A DNA stretch of 64,000 bases from Cyclobacterium plantarum (GCF_011290685.1 NZ_JAANYN010000014.1:40572-104571); one strand, 5' to 3'. Positions 41,733 through 51,256 are shown, counted from the stretch's first letter. Program-made: numbers and translations. Notes: generated by a model from the letters alone, not told the origin.

Positions 41733-43115
41733 TTAGTTGCTGCTCCAGTCTTCCCAGCCTCCGGCATAGTTGGAGACATTATCGAAGCCATTGGCCCTAA
41801 GCAGAGAATAGGCGATGGCTGCCCGGCCACCACTTTGACAATGGACAATTACCGGCTTGTCCCTGGAAACTTTATCCAGGTTCTGGTCCAGCTTACCTAC
41901 AAAGAGATTTTTCGCCCCTTCGATATGGCCTTTTTTGTATTCAGAGGCTCCCCGCACATCAATTACCTGCACGGTTCCTTTTTCTAGCTGCTGCTTAACC
42001 TCTTTTTTATCGATGGCCTGGTAATGTTCCAAGGCTTTTCCTTCAATGTCGGCCAATTGTCCGGGAGTAATGTATCCTTGTATGTTATCCAAACCGATTC
42101 TCATCAATTTGCGGGTAAGCTCCTCTACCTCATTTTCTTCGGCGATCAGCACAAAGAATTCATCATAATCCATGTACCATCCCATCCAGGTGGAGAAGGT
42201 ATTGGTATTCGGGATGTTCAGAGAACCTTTCAGAAAACCCTTGGAAAAAGCTTCAGGTGTGCGAACATCGATGATTTTTAACCCTCTTTTTTTGGCATTT
42301 TCAAATGCCTTTTGGTTAAGGTTTTCGATTTTCGGTACTTCGGTCAATAGCTTTCGGTCAACTTTGTTGAGCTTTTTCATCATGGCAAAATACCGGGGAG
42401 GTTCAGGTTGATCAGCCAAAAGCTCTTTGCTGAATGCTGCTTTATCGGCTAGCAACTGCAAAGCCCAATTCCTGATTTTTTCATAGCCAACCGTGGAGAC
42501 GGGTACAGCTCCCAGAGATTTTCCACAGGCAGAGCCGGCTCCATGACCAGGCCAGACCTGAATAAAGTCTTGTAGTTTGTTAAATGTCTTAAGGGAATCG
42601 TACATTTGGGCTGCGCCAATATCCTGGGTGCCTTTCAATCCTGCAGCTTGTTCAAGCAAATCTGGTCTTCCCACATCCCCTACAAACACAAAATCGCCCG
42701 TGAAAAGCATTACCGGTTCCCGCGTGGCGGGATTGTCGGTAAGCAGGAAACTAATACTTTCCGGGGTATGGCCCGGAGTATGCAACACTTCGAAGTCCAG
42801 ATTGCCCAATTTTACATGATCCCCTTCCTTCAGTTTGTTGTGGGGAAATTCATATTTCCAGTCTTTATCTCCCATATCGGAAAGGTACATCTGCGCACCG
42901 GTCAGTTTGGCCAGCTCCCGGGAACCACTTAGAAAGTCAGCATGGATGTGTGTTTCCAAAACATGCGTGATTTTCATATTATTGGCCCTGGCTATTTCCA
43001 GATAGGTGTCCACATCTCTTTTTGGATCAATCACAGCGGCTACACCTCCTGCCTGACATCCTATTACATAACTGGCTTGCGCCAAACTTTTGTCATATAC
43101 TAATTCGAAAAACAT
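41733..43115 (-). CDS. Second persulfide dioxygenase-like/rhodanese fusion protein
   Basis: The 460-residue protein is a paralogue of the one at 11299 with the same order: ETHE1-like metallo-beta-lactamase domain (about 1-240, iron-site residues H56 in THIHADF, HTPGHT, FTGDF), an inactive rhodanese domain (loop LIAEEN without cysteine), and an active rhodanese domain with C426 in VHCQSGGRA. It oxidises or transfers persulfide sulfur in the cytoplasm. Unlike the first copy it has no permease genes next to it. The upstream 373 bases separate it from the divergent feo genes. Confidence 0.88.
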   Translation of the reverse strand: MFFELVYDKSLAQASYVIGCQAGGVAAVIDPKRDVDTYLEIARANNMKITHVLETHIHADFLSGSRELAKLTGAQMYLSDMGDKDWKYEFPHNKLKEGDHVKLGNLDFEVLHTPGHTPESISFLLTDNPATREPVMLFTGDFVFVGDVGRPDLLEQAAGLKGTQDIGAAQMYDSLKTFNKLQDFIQVWPGHGAGSACGKSLGAVPVSTVGYEKIRNWALQLLADKAAFSKELLADQPEPPRYFAMMKKLNKVDRKLLTEVPKIENLNQKAFENAKKRGLKIIDVRTPEAFSKGFLKGSLNIPNTNTFSTWMGWYMDYDEFFVLIAEENEVEELTRKLMRIGLDNIQGYITPGQLADIEGKALEHYQAIDKKEVKQQLEKGTVQVIDVRGASEYKKGHIEGAKNLFVGKLDQNLDKVSRDKPVIVHCQSGGRAAIAYSLLRANGFDNVSNYAGGWEDWSSN

Positions 43116-43488
43116 CGCTATTTTTTTAGTTTATCGTTTATTCATTTTTCATACGGGCAGACCAGAAGTAGGTTTACCCAAATCTTATGCAAGTTTAAGC
43201 ATTACTGATTTCCCGGGATGTGATAATTATTACGGAAGCCATATACCGCCATAAAAATAATTGAATCCGGTTTATGAAATTGAATGGGCTTGTTTTGACG
43301 GAGCTTTGCATGAAACCCCGGCAATTCTCTCCTTTTGGATGGAGCTGGTGACGGATGTAATTAAAAGAACTGAGTTTGCTATTATTATTTATTCAATCTA
43401 AATAAAGGCTGAAATACTTATTATTCCGCAAAAAATATATTAAAATTGCCTTTTCAAATCATCTAACGGAATTGGTCTTTAATTCAAA
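43116..43488. other. Intergenic region between the dioxygenase gene and feoA
   Basis: These 373 bases contain no gene. They must hold the promoters for both divergent units. The half near feoA is AT-rich, with a candidate iron-regulator site at 43387; no perfect promoter pair was found. Confidence 0.5.
43387..43403. promoter_or_regulatory. Candidate iron-responsive operator before feoAB
   Basis: ATTTATTCAATCTAAAT is an imperfect 17-base palindrome with ATTTA and TAAAT arms and a half-site TCTAAAT like those reported for Fur-type operators. It lies 86 bases before feoA. The claim rests on pattern and position only. Confidence 0.25.
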
Positions 43489-43716
43489 ATGCTCATGACT
43501 GCAACCGGACTTAAAATCAACCAAACATACGAAATCGAAGGTATCTCTGCATCACCCCTGATGGTAAGGATGATGGAAATGGGGGTAATGCCCGGCAAAA
43601 GCATCAGTCTTCTCCAAAAAGCTCCATTTAAGGGGCCCATGGCATTTTTAATCGAAGGAAATATTCTCGCATTAAGAATAGAAGAAGCCGACCTTATCCA
43701 AATAAAAGGATCCTAA
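43489..43716 (+). CDS. feoA: Ferrous iron transport protein FeoA
   Basis: FeoA is a small SH3-like cytoplasmic protein needed by FeoB for ferrous iron uptake. The 75-residue protein has the typical pattern LKINQTYEIEGI, LMVRMMEMGVMPGKSISLLQKAPFKGP, and LALRIEEADLIQI at the end. It starts at ATG 43489 or two codons later at 43495. It ends three bases before feoB. Confidence 0.93.
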   Translation: MLMTATGLKINQTYEIEGISASPLMVRMMEMGVMPGKSISLLQKAPFKGPMAFLIEGNILALRIEEADLIQIKGS

Positions 43717-43719
43717 TAC

Positions 43720-45831
43720 ATGGAAGTGTCAGAAAAGAAAGCTGTAAAAAGTATTGCTATCATAGGTAACCCCAATGTAGGTAAATCGAGTATTTTTAAT
43801 CAGCTTACCGGATTAAATCAGAAGATAGGAAACTATCCGGGAATGACGGTAGACAAAATGATGGGCTATTTTCAGATAGGAAATAAAAGCTTTGAGTTGA
43901 TAGATTTACCAGGTACCTATAGTTTGTATCCCAAGTCTGAGGATGAAATCATTGCACAAAAGGTATTGAACGGTATTGGGATGGAAAAGCCTGATGCGGC
44001 ATTGGTGGTATTGGATGCTTGTAACCTGGAGCGCAGCCTTCTATTGGGAACACAAGTATTGGATTTGGGCATCCCTATGGCATTTGTGGTCAACATGAAA
44101 GATTTGGCTGAAAAGCGAGGGCTTTCCATTCAGACTTTTGCATTGTATAAGGAATTGGGTGTTCCCGTGGTGCTGACAGATGCAAGAAACAACCAGGGGC
44201 TGGAAGCAGTCCGGGACCTCTTATCCAATGATGATTTTGCAGTAGGAAAACCATTTTATGAGTTGGGTTTTGCAGAACTGTTGGAAGAAGTCAGGCTGAA
44301 ATTCAGTTTTGAAACTCCCTATCAGGCATTTCAACAGTTGGTGTTTGCGGGGTATGACCCAATGCTTGACCAGGAAAGGAAACAGTGGTTGGAAGATAAA
44401 GCCAGGAGCCATGGTTTTGACAGCCAGGTTCAGCAAGCCAGGGAAACCAATCAACGCTTCGAAAAAATTAAATCCACGCTGAGCAGGACCCAATCTTCAG
44501 GCAGTGGTAAGCCCAAAAAGTTTCATGCCACTTTGGATAAGGTATTGATGCATCCTGTTTGGGGGTATGTTACTTTTTTAGGGATTATGTTGTTGATTTT
44601 TCAGGCCATTTTTGCCTGGGCCGAAGCACCAATGGATTTAATTGACGGTGTTTTTGCTGCCTTGAGCGGATGGGTTTCGGATACGCTTCCTCCGGGGGTT
44701 TTAACAGACCTGCTTTCTGAAGGTATTATCACCGGAATAGGAGGAGTAGTTATTTTTATCCCTCAAATTGCGCTATTGTTTGGATTTCTGGCTGTATTGG
44801 AAGATACGGGATACTTTTCCAGAGTGGTTTTTCTGATGGACAGACTCATGCGACCATTTGGATTGCATGGAAAGAGCATTGTCCCCCTCATTTCCGGAAT
44901 GGCCTGTGCCATTCCCGGGATCATGGCCACCAGAAATATCAGCAATACCAAAGAAAGATTGATTACTATTCTGGTAACTCCATGGATGAGTTGTTCTGCC
45001 AGACTCCCGGTTTACATCATATTGATTGGACTTACCGTACCTGATGAGGCCTGGATGGGGATAAACCTTCAGGCTTTCGCCCTTTTGGTAATGTATCTGA
45101 TAGGCGCTGCTTTTACCCTTTTGGGAGCTTTTGCCTTAAAATTTGTATTGAAGTCCCAGGAAAAAAGCTTCCTGATGACGGAATTGCCCATTTACAGAAT
45201 GCCTCGCTGGCAGACGGTATTGCTGACCATGTTCAATAAATCGAAGATTTTTGTTTTGGAAGCAGGAAAGGTAATACTTGCCATATCCATTGTGCTTTGG
45301 GTCCTGGCCAGTTATGGGCCTTCCGGAGAAATGGAAGCCATTGAAGCTGAGGAGAAAGCCATGTTGGAAAATGTAGTGGGGGAACAAAAGTTTGAATTGA
45401 CCAATGAATTTGCGTCCAGGAAGCTGGAGGCTTCCTACATTGGGATTTTGGGAAAAGCCATCGAACCAGCCATTCGGCCTTTGGGCTATGATTGGAAGAT
45501 TGGGATTGCTTTATTGACTTCATTTGCAGCCAGAGAGGTTTTTGTCGCCACTGTAGCTACCATCTATAGTGTGGGAGAAAATGTAGAGGATGAGTTGACC
45601 ATTAGAGAAAAGCTGGACAAGCAAGTGCATGCCGACACCGGAGAAAAGGTGTTTACCCGGGCTACAGGATTTTCTCTAATGGTATTTTATGCGCTGGCCA
45701 TGCAGTGCATGAGTACGGTTGCCGTGGTTTACCGGGAAACGAAAAGTTGGAAATGGCCGGTTTTGCAAACTATTGGTATGACGATTGTGGCCTATCTGGG
45801 TGCATTGATCACCTATCAAATCTGGAGTTAA
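43720..45831 (+). CDS. feoB: Ferrous iron transport protein FeoB
   Basis: FeoB is the inner-membrane ferrous iron transporter with an N-terminal G-protein domain. The 703-residue protein shows G1 GNPNVGKSS (16-24), G2 YPGMTVD, G3 DLPGTYSLYP and G4 NMKDLAEKRG, a helical GDI-like domain, then about eight membrane helices with the two inverted gate motifs (LSGMACAIPGIMATRNI and the repeat near LTSFAAREVFVATVATIY). A cytoplasmic extension breaks the membrane part at about 555-590. It is coupled to feoA and followed two bases later by a small Cys-rich membrane protein. Confidence 0.96.
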   Translation: MEVSEKKAVKSIAIIGNPNVGKSSIFNQLTGLNQKIGNYPGMTVDKMMGYFQIGNKSFELIDLPGTYSLYPKSEDEIIAQKVLNGIGMEKPDAALVVLDACNLERSLLLGTQVLDLGIPMAFVVNMKDLAEKRGLSIQTFALYKELGVPVVLTDARNNQGLEAVRDLLSNDDFAVGKPFYELGFAELLEEVRLKFSFETPYQAFQQLVFAGYDPMLDQERKQWLEDKARSHGFDSQVQQARETNQRFEKIKSTLSRTQSSGSGKPKKFHATLDKVLMHPVWGYVTFLGIMLLIFQAIFAWAEAPMDLIDGVFAALSGWVSDTLPPGVLTDLLSEGIITGIGGVVIFIPQIALLFGFLAVLEDTGYFSRVVFLMDRLMRPFGLHGKSIVPLISGMACAIPGIMATRNISNTKERLITILVTPWMSCSARLPVYIILIGLTVPDEAWMGINLQAFALLVMYLIGAAFTLLGAFALKFVLKSQEKSFLMTELPIYRMPRWQTVLLTMFNKSKIFVLEAGKVILAISIVLWVLASYGPSGEMEAIEAEEKAMLENVVGEQKFELTNEFASRKLEASYIGILGKAIEPAIRPLGYDWKIGIALLTSFAAREVFVATVATIYSVGENVEDELTIREKLDKQVHADTGEKVFTRATGFSLMVFYALAMQCMSTVAVVYRETKSWKWPVLQTIGMTIVAYLGALITYQIWS

Positions 45832-45833
45832 TC

Positions 45834-45956
45834 ATGTGGCAGGAAATTATTGTGGGCATATTGTTTACTGGAGTTATCTTCTTCTGGATTTACCGGACCT
45901 GGATTAAAAAACGGGTAAAGGGCCAGAATGGCTGTGGCTGTGACAAATGTGGATAA
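45834..45956 (+). CDS. FeoB-associated Cys-rich membrane protein
   Basis: This 40-residue protein starts at ATG 45834, two bases after the feoB stop. It has one membrane helix (IIVGILFTGVIFFWIY), a basic stretch and a Cys-rich end (GCGCDKCG). This matches the short FeoB-associated Cys-rich proteins that replace FeoC in many bacteria. The three cysteines may bind iron or sense redox state. Confidence 0.88.
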   Translation: MWQEIIVGILFTGVIFFWIYRTWIKKRVKGQNGCGCDKCG

Positions 45957-46063
45957 ACTCTTTTGTGGATTGCTATTTTTTTTTCCTTTTTAACGATTAC
46001 ATTTGACGCTGGTTTAATTTTCCATTAAGAAATGATACGGGTAAGGATCCGGTTCTAAAATTC

Positions 46064-46693
46064 ATGAAGTGGACATACAGTGTAAAAAATAAAATAACAG
46101 CAGCAAGCTTGTTATTTGGGGTAATCGTGGTTGTTTTGCTGATCAATTTTAATCAACGCAACCAAATTGAAGAGCTGAAATCTGCCTTTGAATCCATTTA
46201 CAGGGACAGGCTGGTTGCGGAAAGCTATATATTGGATTTCTCGGAAAAGCTTCATGACATGCATGATGCGATCAACGATCCGACTTTACCTTTTTTAAAA
46301 AAACAGGAAATCGCCAACAAGATTCTTAATGAAATCGATACCCTCAATCATTTGTATGAAGCTACCCGACTGACAGATGAAGAGGCCCGGTATTTTGTGC
46401 ACTTTACAGGACTCACCCATGAAATGGACCTAAGGTTAAAAGCAGGTGATTTGGATAGCGAGGAACCGATGATCCGTTCAGCACTTTTAGACCTGCATTC
46501 CCTTTCTCAAATCCAATTGAATGAGGCAGATAAATTAAAATCAAAAACAGACAAAATTTTTTCCATGGGAAGCATCCTGTTGCAATTTGAAATGGTGGTT
46601 CTGATCATTATTGGCTTATTGATACAGGCTTTGTTTTTTGCTTCAAAAACCAGCAAGGGATTTAAGATTCCGGAAAACCCCAATTTAAACTAA
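46064..46693 (+). CDS. Membrane protein with a four-helix-bundle (MCP-type) sensor domain
   Basis: The 209-residue protein has a membrane helix (about 10-27), a helical extracytoplasmic region (about 30-170) resembling the four-helix-bundle ligand domain of chemoreceptors, and a second membrane helix (about 172-193), then only a short cytoplasmic tail. No HAMP, signalling or kinase domain follows, so it cannot signal alone in the usual way. Similar solitary proteins are seen in Bacteroidota. No partner is visible nearby. Confidence 0.75.
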   Translation: MKWTYSVKNKITAASLLFGVIVVVLLINFNQRNQIEELKSAFESIYRDRLVAESYILDFSEKLHDMHDAINDPTLPFLKKQEIANKILNEIDTLNHLYEATRLTDEEARYFVHFTGLTHEMDLRLKAGDLDSEEPMIRSALLDLHSLSQIQLNEADKLKSKTDKIFSMGSILLQFEMVVLIIIGLLIQALFFASKTSKGFKIPENPNLN

Positions 46694-46703
46694 AATAACG
46701 CAC

Positions 46704-47732
46704 TCATGCATGATTGTTCACCAAATGGTCTGCCTGGAAGGATTGTATGGCAGCTGCAGTAAGCTCAAAAGAGTACAATCGCTTTTTATGGTCATATAAA
46801 TTGGTGGTTACCATCAGTTCATCGATTTTATGCCGGTTTACAAAATTTTCCAGTCCGGCTTTGACTGTTGCCTGACTCCCAATAAAGGAATATTGCATCA
46901 TGTGCTTTAAGGCGGCGGCCTCTTGCATGGACCAAATTTGATCCATATCTTCTACAGGTGCTGACAAAGGGTAGGAGCGTCTGCGGATGATTCCCAATGC
47001 CATTTGATAAAACGAACTGGCCAGAAATTGGGCTTCATCATCCGTATCCGCAACGATTACATTGACACAGGCTATCAGATAGGGCTTGGGGCAATTCGTT
47101 GAAGGCTGAAAATTGTTTTGATAATAAGCCGATGCCTGCTGGAAATAATTGGGAGCAAAGTGACTGGCAAAAACATAGGGCAAGCCCCTGGATGCAGCCA
47201 GGTAGGCGCTGTCCATGCTGGAGCCAAGTAAATATATGGGCACAGTTAATCCCTCCGCAGGGAATGCCCTTACTTCAGCGTCCAAATTGTCTGCCGAGAA
47301 AAATTGTTGTAACTCCTCCAGGTCCTGAGGAAATTCCTGGACGGTTTCCATTCTTCCGCGCCTCAAAACTGCTGCGGTTTTTTGATCCGTACCCGGAGCT
47401 CTCCCCAGACCCAGATCAATCCTTCCTGGATACAAAGTGGCCAAAGTGCCTATTTGTTCTGCCACCATCAAGGGGCTGTGATTGGGGAGCATGATTCCTC
47501 CTGACCCAACCCGTATACGCTGGGTTCCCTGAGCTATATAACCCATCAAAACTGTGGGAGAAGAACTTCCCACATGCGGCATATTGTGGTGCTCTGCCAG
47601 CCAAAACCTATTGTAGCCCCATCTTTCTGCATGCCTGGCCAGGTCCAGGCTCCTGGAGTAGGCATCTGAGGCATCATGGTCCTTTTTTAAAATGGCCAAA
47701 TCAAGTATGGAAAAGGGAGTATTTGTAGACAT
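46704..47732 (-). CDS. LLM-class flavin-dependent oxidoreductase
   Basis: The 342-residue protein is a luciferase-like FMN monooxygenase TIM barrel. It matches the pattern of LLM enzymes: FSILDLA, RFWLAEHHNMP, TQRIRVGSGGIMLPNHSPLMVAEQIGTLATLYPGRIDLGLGRAPG, PIYLLGSSMDSAYLAASRGLPYVFASHF. The start is set at 47732 (MSTNTPF) because the upstream 16 codons do not fit the family's N-terminus. The substrate is unknown. It converges on the four-helix-bundle gene with ten bases between stops. Confidence 0.9.
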   Translation of the reverse strand: MSTNTPFSILDLAILKKDHDASDAYSRSLDLARHAERWGYNRFWLAEHHNMPHVGSSSPTVLMGYIAQGTQRIRVGSGGIMLPNHSPLMVAEQIGTLATLYPGRIDLGLGRAPGTDQKTAAVLRRGRMETVQEFPQDLEELQQFFSADNLDAEVRAFPAEGLTVPIYLLGSSMDSAYLAASRGLPYVFASHFAPNYFQQASAYYQNNFQPSTNCPKPYLIACVNVIVADTDDEAQFLASSFYQMALGIIRRRSYPLSAPVEDMDQIWSMQEAAALKHMMQYSFIGSQATVKAGLENFVNRHKIDELMVTTNLYDHKKRLYSFELTAAAIQSFQADHLVNNHA

Positions 47733-47938
47733 AGGTATTAAAACTATAGAGACCTTTTTTTGGTTCCTGCTTCTAATCAAGGAAATAAAAATCCACAGAT
47801 TGAGGAGTACCGGAGGGAAAATGCCACAAACCAGTAATTAATTCCTTCATTCGGTCGATTTTTTAAAAAATCAGAATTCACCCGATTGTTTGCAGTTTAT
47901 CTATCTAAAGTGCGGGTACATTTGCTAATTTCGGAGAA

Positions 47939-47977
47939 AACTAGAAAGCCATCTCAGAACAGAAATGGCTTTCTAGT
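47939..47977 (-). terminator. Intrinsic terminator of the ene-reductase gene
   Basis: A 14-base stem, AACTAGAAAGCCAT (47939-47952) with ATGGCTTTCTAGTT (47964-47977), with an 11-base loop. On the minus strand it is followed by TTTTCT, just after the stop of the gene at 47994. Confidence 0.82.
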
Positions 47978-47993
47978 TAAGGTAAATCTAAAA

Positions 47994-49100
47994 TTAACTT
48001 TGTGCTGTTTCTGCCAATTTGGGATAGTCTGTATAGCCCTTTGAACCCGGCGTATAAAAGGTATCCTGATCCCAATCGGCCAGCGGCGCATCCTGCCTGA
48101 ATCTTTCTACCAGGTCCGGATTGGAAACATAAGGTTTGCCATAGGCTACCGCATCTGCCAATCCTTCACTGATAAAGCGGTTACCCTTTTCCTTGTCAAA
48201 GCCAGCGTTTATGATAAGGGTACCTTTAAACAGGGGGCGGTACCTTTCGGCAATGTTTGTTTCTGCGTAAGGAATTTCTGAAACATCGTTAAATGGCTCT
48301 GAAAGGTGCAGGTAAGCCAGGTCGTAGTCGTTAAGTTTATTGATGATATGATCGAAGGCAGGTATGGTCTCCTCGTCCAAGCTCATGCCAAATAAACCAT
48401 GAAGCGAAGGATTTAATCTCAGGCCAATGCGGTTTTCCGGTATCTCTTTTTTGATGGCATCAATGATCTCAAAAAGGATTTTCGTTCGATTGGCGATGCT
48501 GCCTCCATATTCATCTGTCCTGACATTAGAGGTGCGGTTGAAAAACTGGTGCAAGAGGTATCCATTGGAGGAGTGTATCTCTACACCATCAAAACCCGCC
48601 GCCCAGGCATTTTTAGCCGCTTTTCTAAAGTCCTGAATCGTTTCCTTGATTTCTTCAAGGCTCATTTCTTTTGGTGTTACCGTTTCCTTAAAACCCTTTG
48701 GGGTGAAGGCTTTGGAATTGGGATTGATGGCTGAAGGGGCCAGGGGTAGTTCCCCATTGTGAAAGTCCGGATGAGAAATCCTGCCCACATGCCATAACTG
48801 TATGAATATTTTACCTCCCTGCTCGTGTACGGCAGATGTCACTTTTTTCCAACCCTCAATTTGAGCAGCAGTATAGATACCGGGAGTATTGATGTACCCC
48901 ACTGCTTTTTTGGAAATTTGTGATCCCTCTGTTATGATCAGCCCGGCGCTGGCCCGTTGGGAGTAGTAATCAACCTGAAGTTCAGTTGGCGCATTGTCAG
49001 GATTATCAGCCCTGCTTCGTGTCATAGGGGCCATGACTACCCTGTTATTGAGTAAGAGGTCACCCAATTTTAATTTTTCCAATAACGGTTGCTTTTCCAT
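47994..49100 (-). CDS. Old-yellow-enzyme family alkene reductase
   Basis: The 368-residue FMN-dependent ene-reductase reduces activated C=C bonds with NAD(P)H. Family marks: RVVMAPMTRSRA near the start, ASAGLIITEGSQIS, IFIQLWHVGR, WAAGFDGVEIHSSNGYLLHQFF (catalytic His/Asn region: the usual second histidine/asparagine pair is HSSN), RTDEYGGSIANR, IGLRLNPS. Length is typical. It is not in an operon. Such enzymes help with electrophile stress. Confidence 0.92.
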   Translation of the reverse strand: MEKQPLLEKLKLGDLLLNNRVVMAPMTRSRADNPDNAPTELQVDYYSQRASAGLIITEGSQISKKAVGYINTPGIYTAAQIEGWKKVTSAVHEQGGKIFIQLWHVGRISHPDFHNGELPLAPSAINPNSKAFTPKGFKETVTPKEMSLEEIKETIQDFRKAAKNAWAAGFDGVEIHSSNGYLLHQFFNRTSNVRTDEYGGSIANRTKILFEIIDAIKKEIPENRIGLRLNPSLHGLFGMSLDEETIPAFDHIINKLNDYDLAYLHLSEPFNDVSEIPYAETNIAERYRPLFKGTLIINAGFDKEKGNRFISEGLADAVAYGKPYVSNPDLVERFRQDAPLADWDQDTFYTPGSKGYTDYPKLAETAQS

Positions 49101-49347
49101 GTATATAGTTGGTTTTCAATCTGTGAAAATAATTTGATTGCTGCATTAAATAGCAATTAAGCAAAACAAACATATTAATGTACCTACAACCTATGTTTAT
49201 ACATAATAGTTTCTTTTTAGGTAAAAATTGAAATGAGAATAAGAATTGAAAAAAGTAATCAAATTTCTTTCCAGCTACTTAAAGGTTTGGTATTTTAATA
49301 TTTTGAAATTCTTTTCGTTTGTAAGTAATTTATTTTTCAAATTATCG

Positions 49348-49355
49348 TATGTTTG
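49348..49355 (+). promoter_or_regulatory. Candidate -7 element of the ECF sigma gene
   Basis: TATGTTTG at 49348-49355 matches TAnnTTTG exactly, 38 bases before the sigma factor start. The nearest TTTG (49318-49321) is 26 bases away, more than the usual 19-21, so the pair is imperfect. Confidence 0.35.
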
Positions 49356-49393
49356 ATATATTCAATTAAACCCATTTTATAACCGTATGTTCA

Positions 49394-49999
49394 ATGAAGT
49401 TTCACACCCTAAAAGACATTGAACTTTGGAAATTGGTGGCAGATGGTGATCAAACCGCCTTTGATCATATTTATCTGACCCATGCCAAAGACTTATACAA
49501 ATATGGTTTTCGATTCACGCAGGATACGGAATTGATCAAGGACGTAATACAAGATGTTTTCATTCATATTTGGGAGTCCAAAAATGTTCTTTTCATCAAT
49601 AAATCTATAAAATTCTATCTTTTTTCATGTTTCAGGAGGGAGGTAATCAAGCGTGTCAACGTAGCCTGTAAATACGAGAGTATTGAGGATTACCATTCTA
49701 AAATTTCCTGGGAAGTATCGTTTCAGGAAATTTTAGAGGAAAATCAGATCAGCCTTGATTCTACCCATAAACTTAGTCGTGCAATTGACGCTTTACCTTT
49801 AAGGCAAAAAGAGGCGATTTATTTGAGGTACCTTCAGGAATTGACCTATGACGAAATTTCTGAATTAATGGGAGTTCAAATTCCTTCAATCTACAATTTG
49901 ATATTTAAGGGAATCAAATCCTTAAAGACCGTTTTGTCCCACAGTGATTTTACGTCGAAAGTTATTTTTTTATTCTTTTTTAATTTGCATTGGTATTAA
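49394..49999 (+). CDS. ECF RNA polymerase sigma factor (FecI/RpoE type)
   Basis: The 201-residue protein has sigma region 2 (DQTAFDHIYLTHAKDLYKYGFRFTQDTELIKDVIQDVFIHIWE, about 18-60; given here by its ends DQTAFDHIY and QDVFIHIWE) and region 4 (RQKEAIYLRYLQELTYDEISELMG then a helix IPSIYNLIFKGIKSLK, about 138-178). It should direct transcription of the SusCD locus that follows, when released by the FecR-type anti-sigma encoded next. It carries a hydrophobic C-terminal tail (VIFLFFFNLHWY) that is unusual for a sigma factor and may anchor it to a membrane or partner. Confidence 0.93.
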   Translation: MKFHTLKDIELWKLVADGDQTAFDHIYLTHAKDLYKYGFRFTQDTELIKDVIQDVFIHIWESKNVLFINKSIKFYLFSCFRREVIKRVNVACKYESIEDYHSKISWEVSFQEILEENQISLDSTHKLSRAIDALPLRQKEAIYLRYLQELTYDEISELMGVQIPSIYNLIFKGIKSLKTVLSHSDFTSKVIFLFFFNLHWY

Positions 50000-50138
50000 T
50001 TAAATTGGTTAAAATACTTATTTAGGTTTAATTTATTGGTTAATACCTCAAGTATTCCAAAAAAATATTAAATTTTTTTGGAATTGGAGATGAGATTTGT
50101 AGCACTATTTTCTCTTTAATACATATAGCAGAAGATTA

Positions 50139-51194
50139 ATGAAGTCATACAACACAATAGAAGATTTTTTGCAGGATAAATCATTTTTATCCTGGGTATT
50201 ACATGCTGATACTTCGAGCGGTTGTTTTTGGGAAAAAATGGCTTCAGATAAGGAGAAGGGAATAATTTTACATCAGGCCAGGTTAATTTTGCTGGAATTT
50301 CAAGCGACCGGGGAGGATTGGGAAGAACAGGATCAACTTTTGTTGCTTTCCAGTATCCACCAAAATATTCAGCAAGGAAAACCGGGGAGGGGGCATTCCA
50401 CAATTAAATCAGAGCATTCCGAGAAAAATCATTGGAGGGGGATTTCTATGCTTTTGTTTGTGATTTTCATTTCAATGATGGGGTTTTTGGCATTTGATGT
50501 GGTAAAGTATCATACAGAACCAGCATTGGAAAATACTGAAAATAAGCCACATTGGATAACCAAATTCAATCCAAAAGGGCAAAAATCAAAGATTCATTTG
50601 CCAGATGGCAGCACGGTAATTATCAATGCGGATAGTGAAATCAAGTACAGGAGTGATTTTGGTGTGAATAATCGGGAGATTCATTTGACTGGAGAATCAT
50701 TTTTCGAAGTGGTCCCGGATAGTTTATTGCCTTTCCGGGTATTTTCCGGAAAAGTCATCACCACTGCCCTTGGCACTTCCTTCAATATTCAATCCTATAA
50801 TCCCGATAAAATTAAGGTTCAACTTGCTACAGGAAAGGTGGAGGTCGTGAATGAGTTGCTGGAAAATCAACTTGTTTTTCTTCAACCAGGAGAGGAAGTG
50901 ACATCGGTTGGAAACCAAAAAATTACCAAGAGTAAATTTAATCCCAAAAAAGCTTTTTCCTGGAAATCAGGTGTTTTGTTTTTTGACAATGCCTCGCTTT
51001 CTGAATTTGAACTAACACTAGAGCGATGGTATGGGGTAGAAATTTCTCTGGAGAATAGGCCAAAACAAAAATTAAAAATATCGGGGGAATTCAAGGACAG
51101 TTATTTAAGTAATGTTTTGGAGTCCGTTGGATATGCATACGGGTTCAATCACATCATTGATCAAAAAAAAGTTAAGTTAGTTTTCGAACATTAA
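50139..51194 (+). CDS. FecR-family anti-sigma factor
   Basis: The 351-residue protein is the usual partner of an ECF sigma in SusCD loci. Residues about 1-95 are cytoplasmic and bind sigma, a membrane helix lies at about 99-120 (ISMLLFVIFISMMGFLAFDVV), the FecR domain is about 145-240 (KIHLPDGSTVIINADSEIKY, REIHLTGESFFEV, VQLATGKVEVV), and a C-terminal STN-like/DUF4974 domain is about 270-350 (FDNASLSEFELTLERWYGV). It receives the signal from the N-terminal domain of the SusC protein. It is 139 bases after the sigma gene. Confidence 0.93.
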   Translation: MKSYNTIEDFLQDKSFLSWVLHADTSSGCFWEKMASDKEKGIILHQARLILLEFQATGEDWEEQDQLLLLSSIHQNIQQGKPGRGHSTIKSEHSEKNHWRGISMLLFVIFISMMGFLAFDVVKYHTEPALENTENKPHWITKFNPKGQKSKIHLPDGSTVIINADSEIKYRSDFGVNNREIHLTGESFFEVVPDSLLPFRVFSGKVITTALGTSFNIQSYNPDKIKVQLATGKVEVVNELLENQLVFLQPGEEVTSVGNQKITKSKFNPKKAFSWKSGVLFFDNASLSEFELTLERWYGVEISLENRPKQKLKISGEFKDSYLSNVLESVGYAYGFNHIIDQKKVKLVFEH

Positions 51195-51229
51195 TCAAAT
51201 TGGATGAAGAAAACGGATCGATAAAAAAA

Positions 51230-51256
51230 CAAAGCCAATGATTTCTCATTGACTTT
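51230..51256 (+). terminator. Hairpin between fecR and susC
   Basis: CAAAGCCAATGA (51230-51241) pairs with TCATTGACTTTG (51245-51256) with one mismatch and a three-base loop. No long T run follows, so it may be a weak terminator or leader structure of the susC transcript. Confidence 0.45.

Noticed and set aside
41733..43115. Assembly duplicate of the gene at 11299
   Set aside because: The two proteins share domain order but differ along most of their length and have different neighbours, so they are true paralogues.
43387..43403. Firm Fur box
   Set aside because: The palindrome is imperfect and AT-rich sequence gives such matches by chance; it is listed only as a low-confidence candidate.
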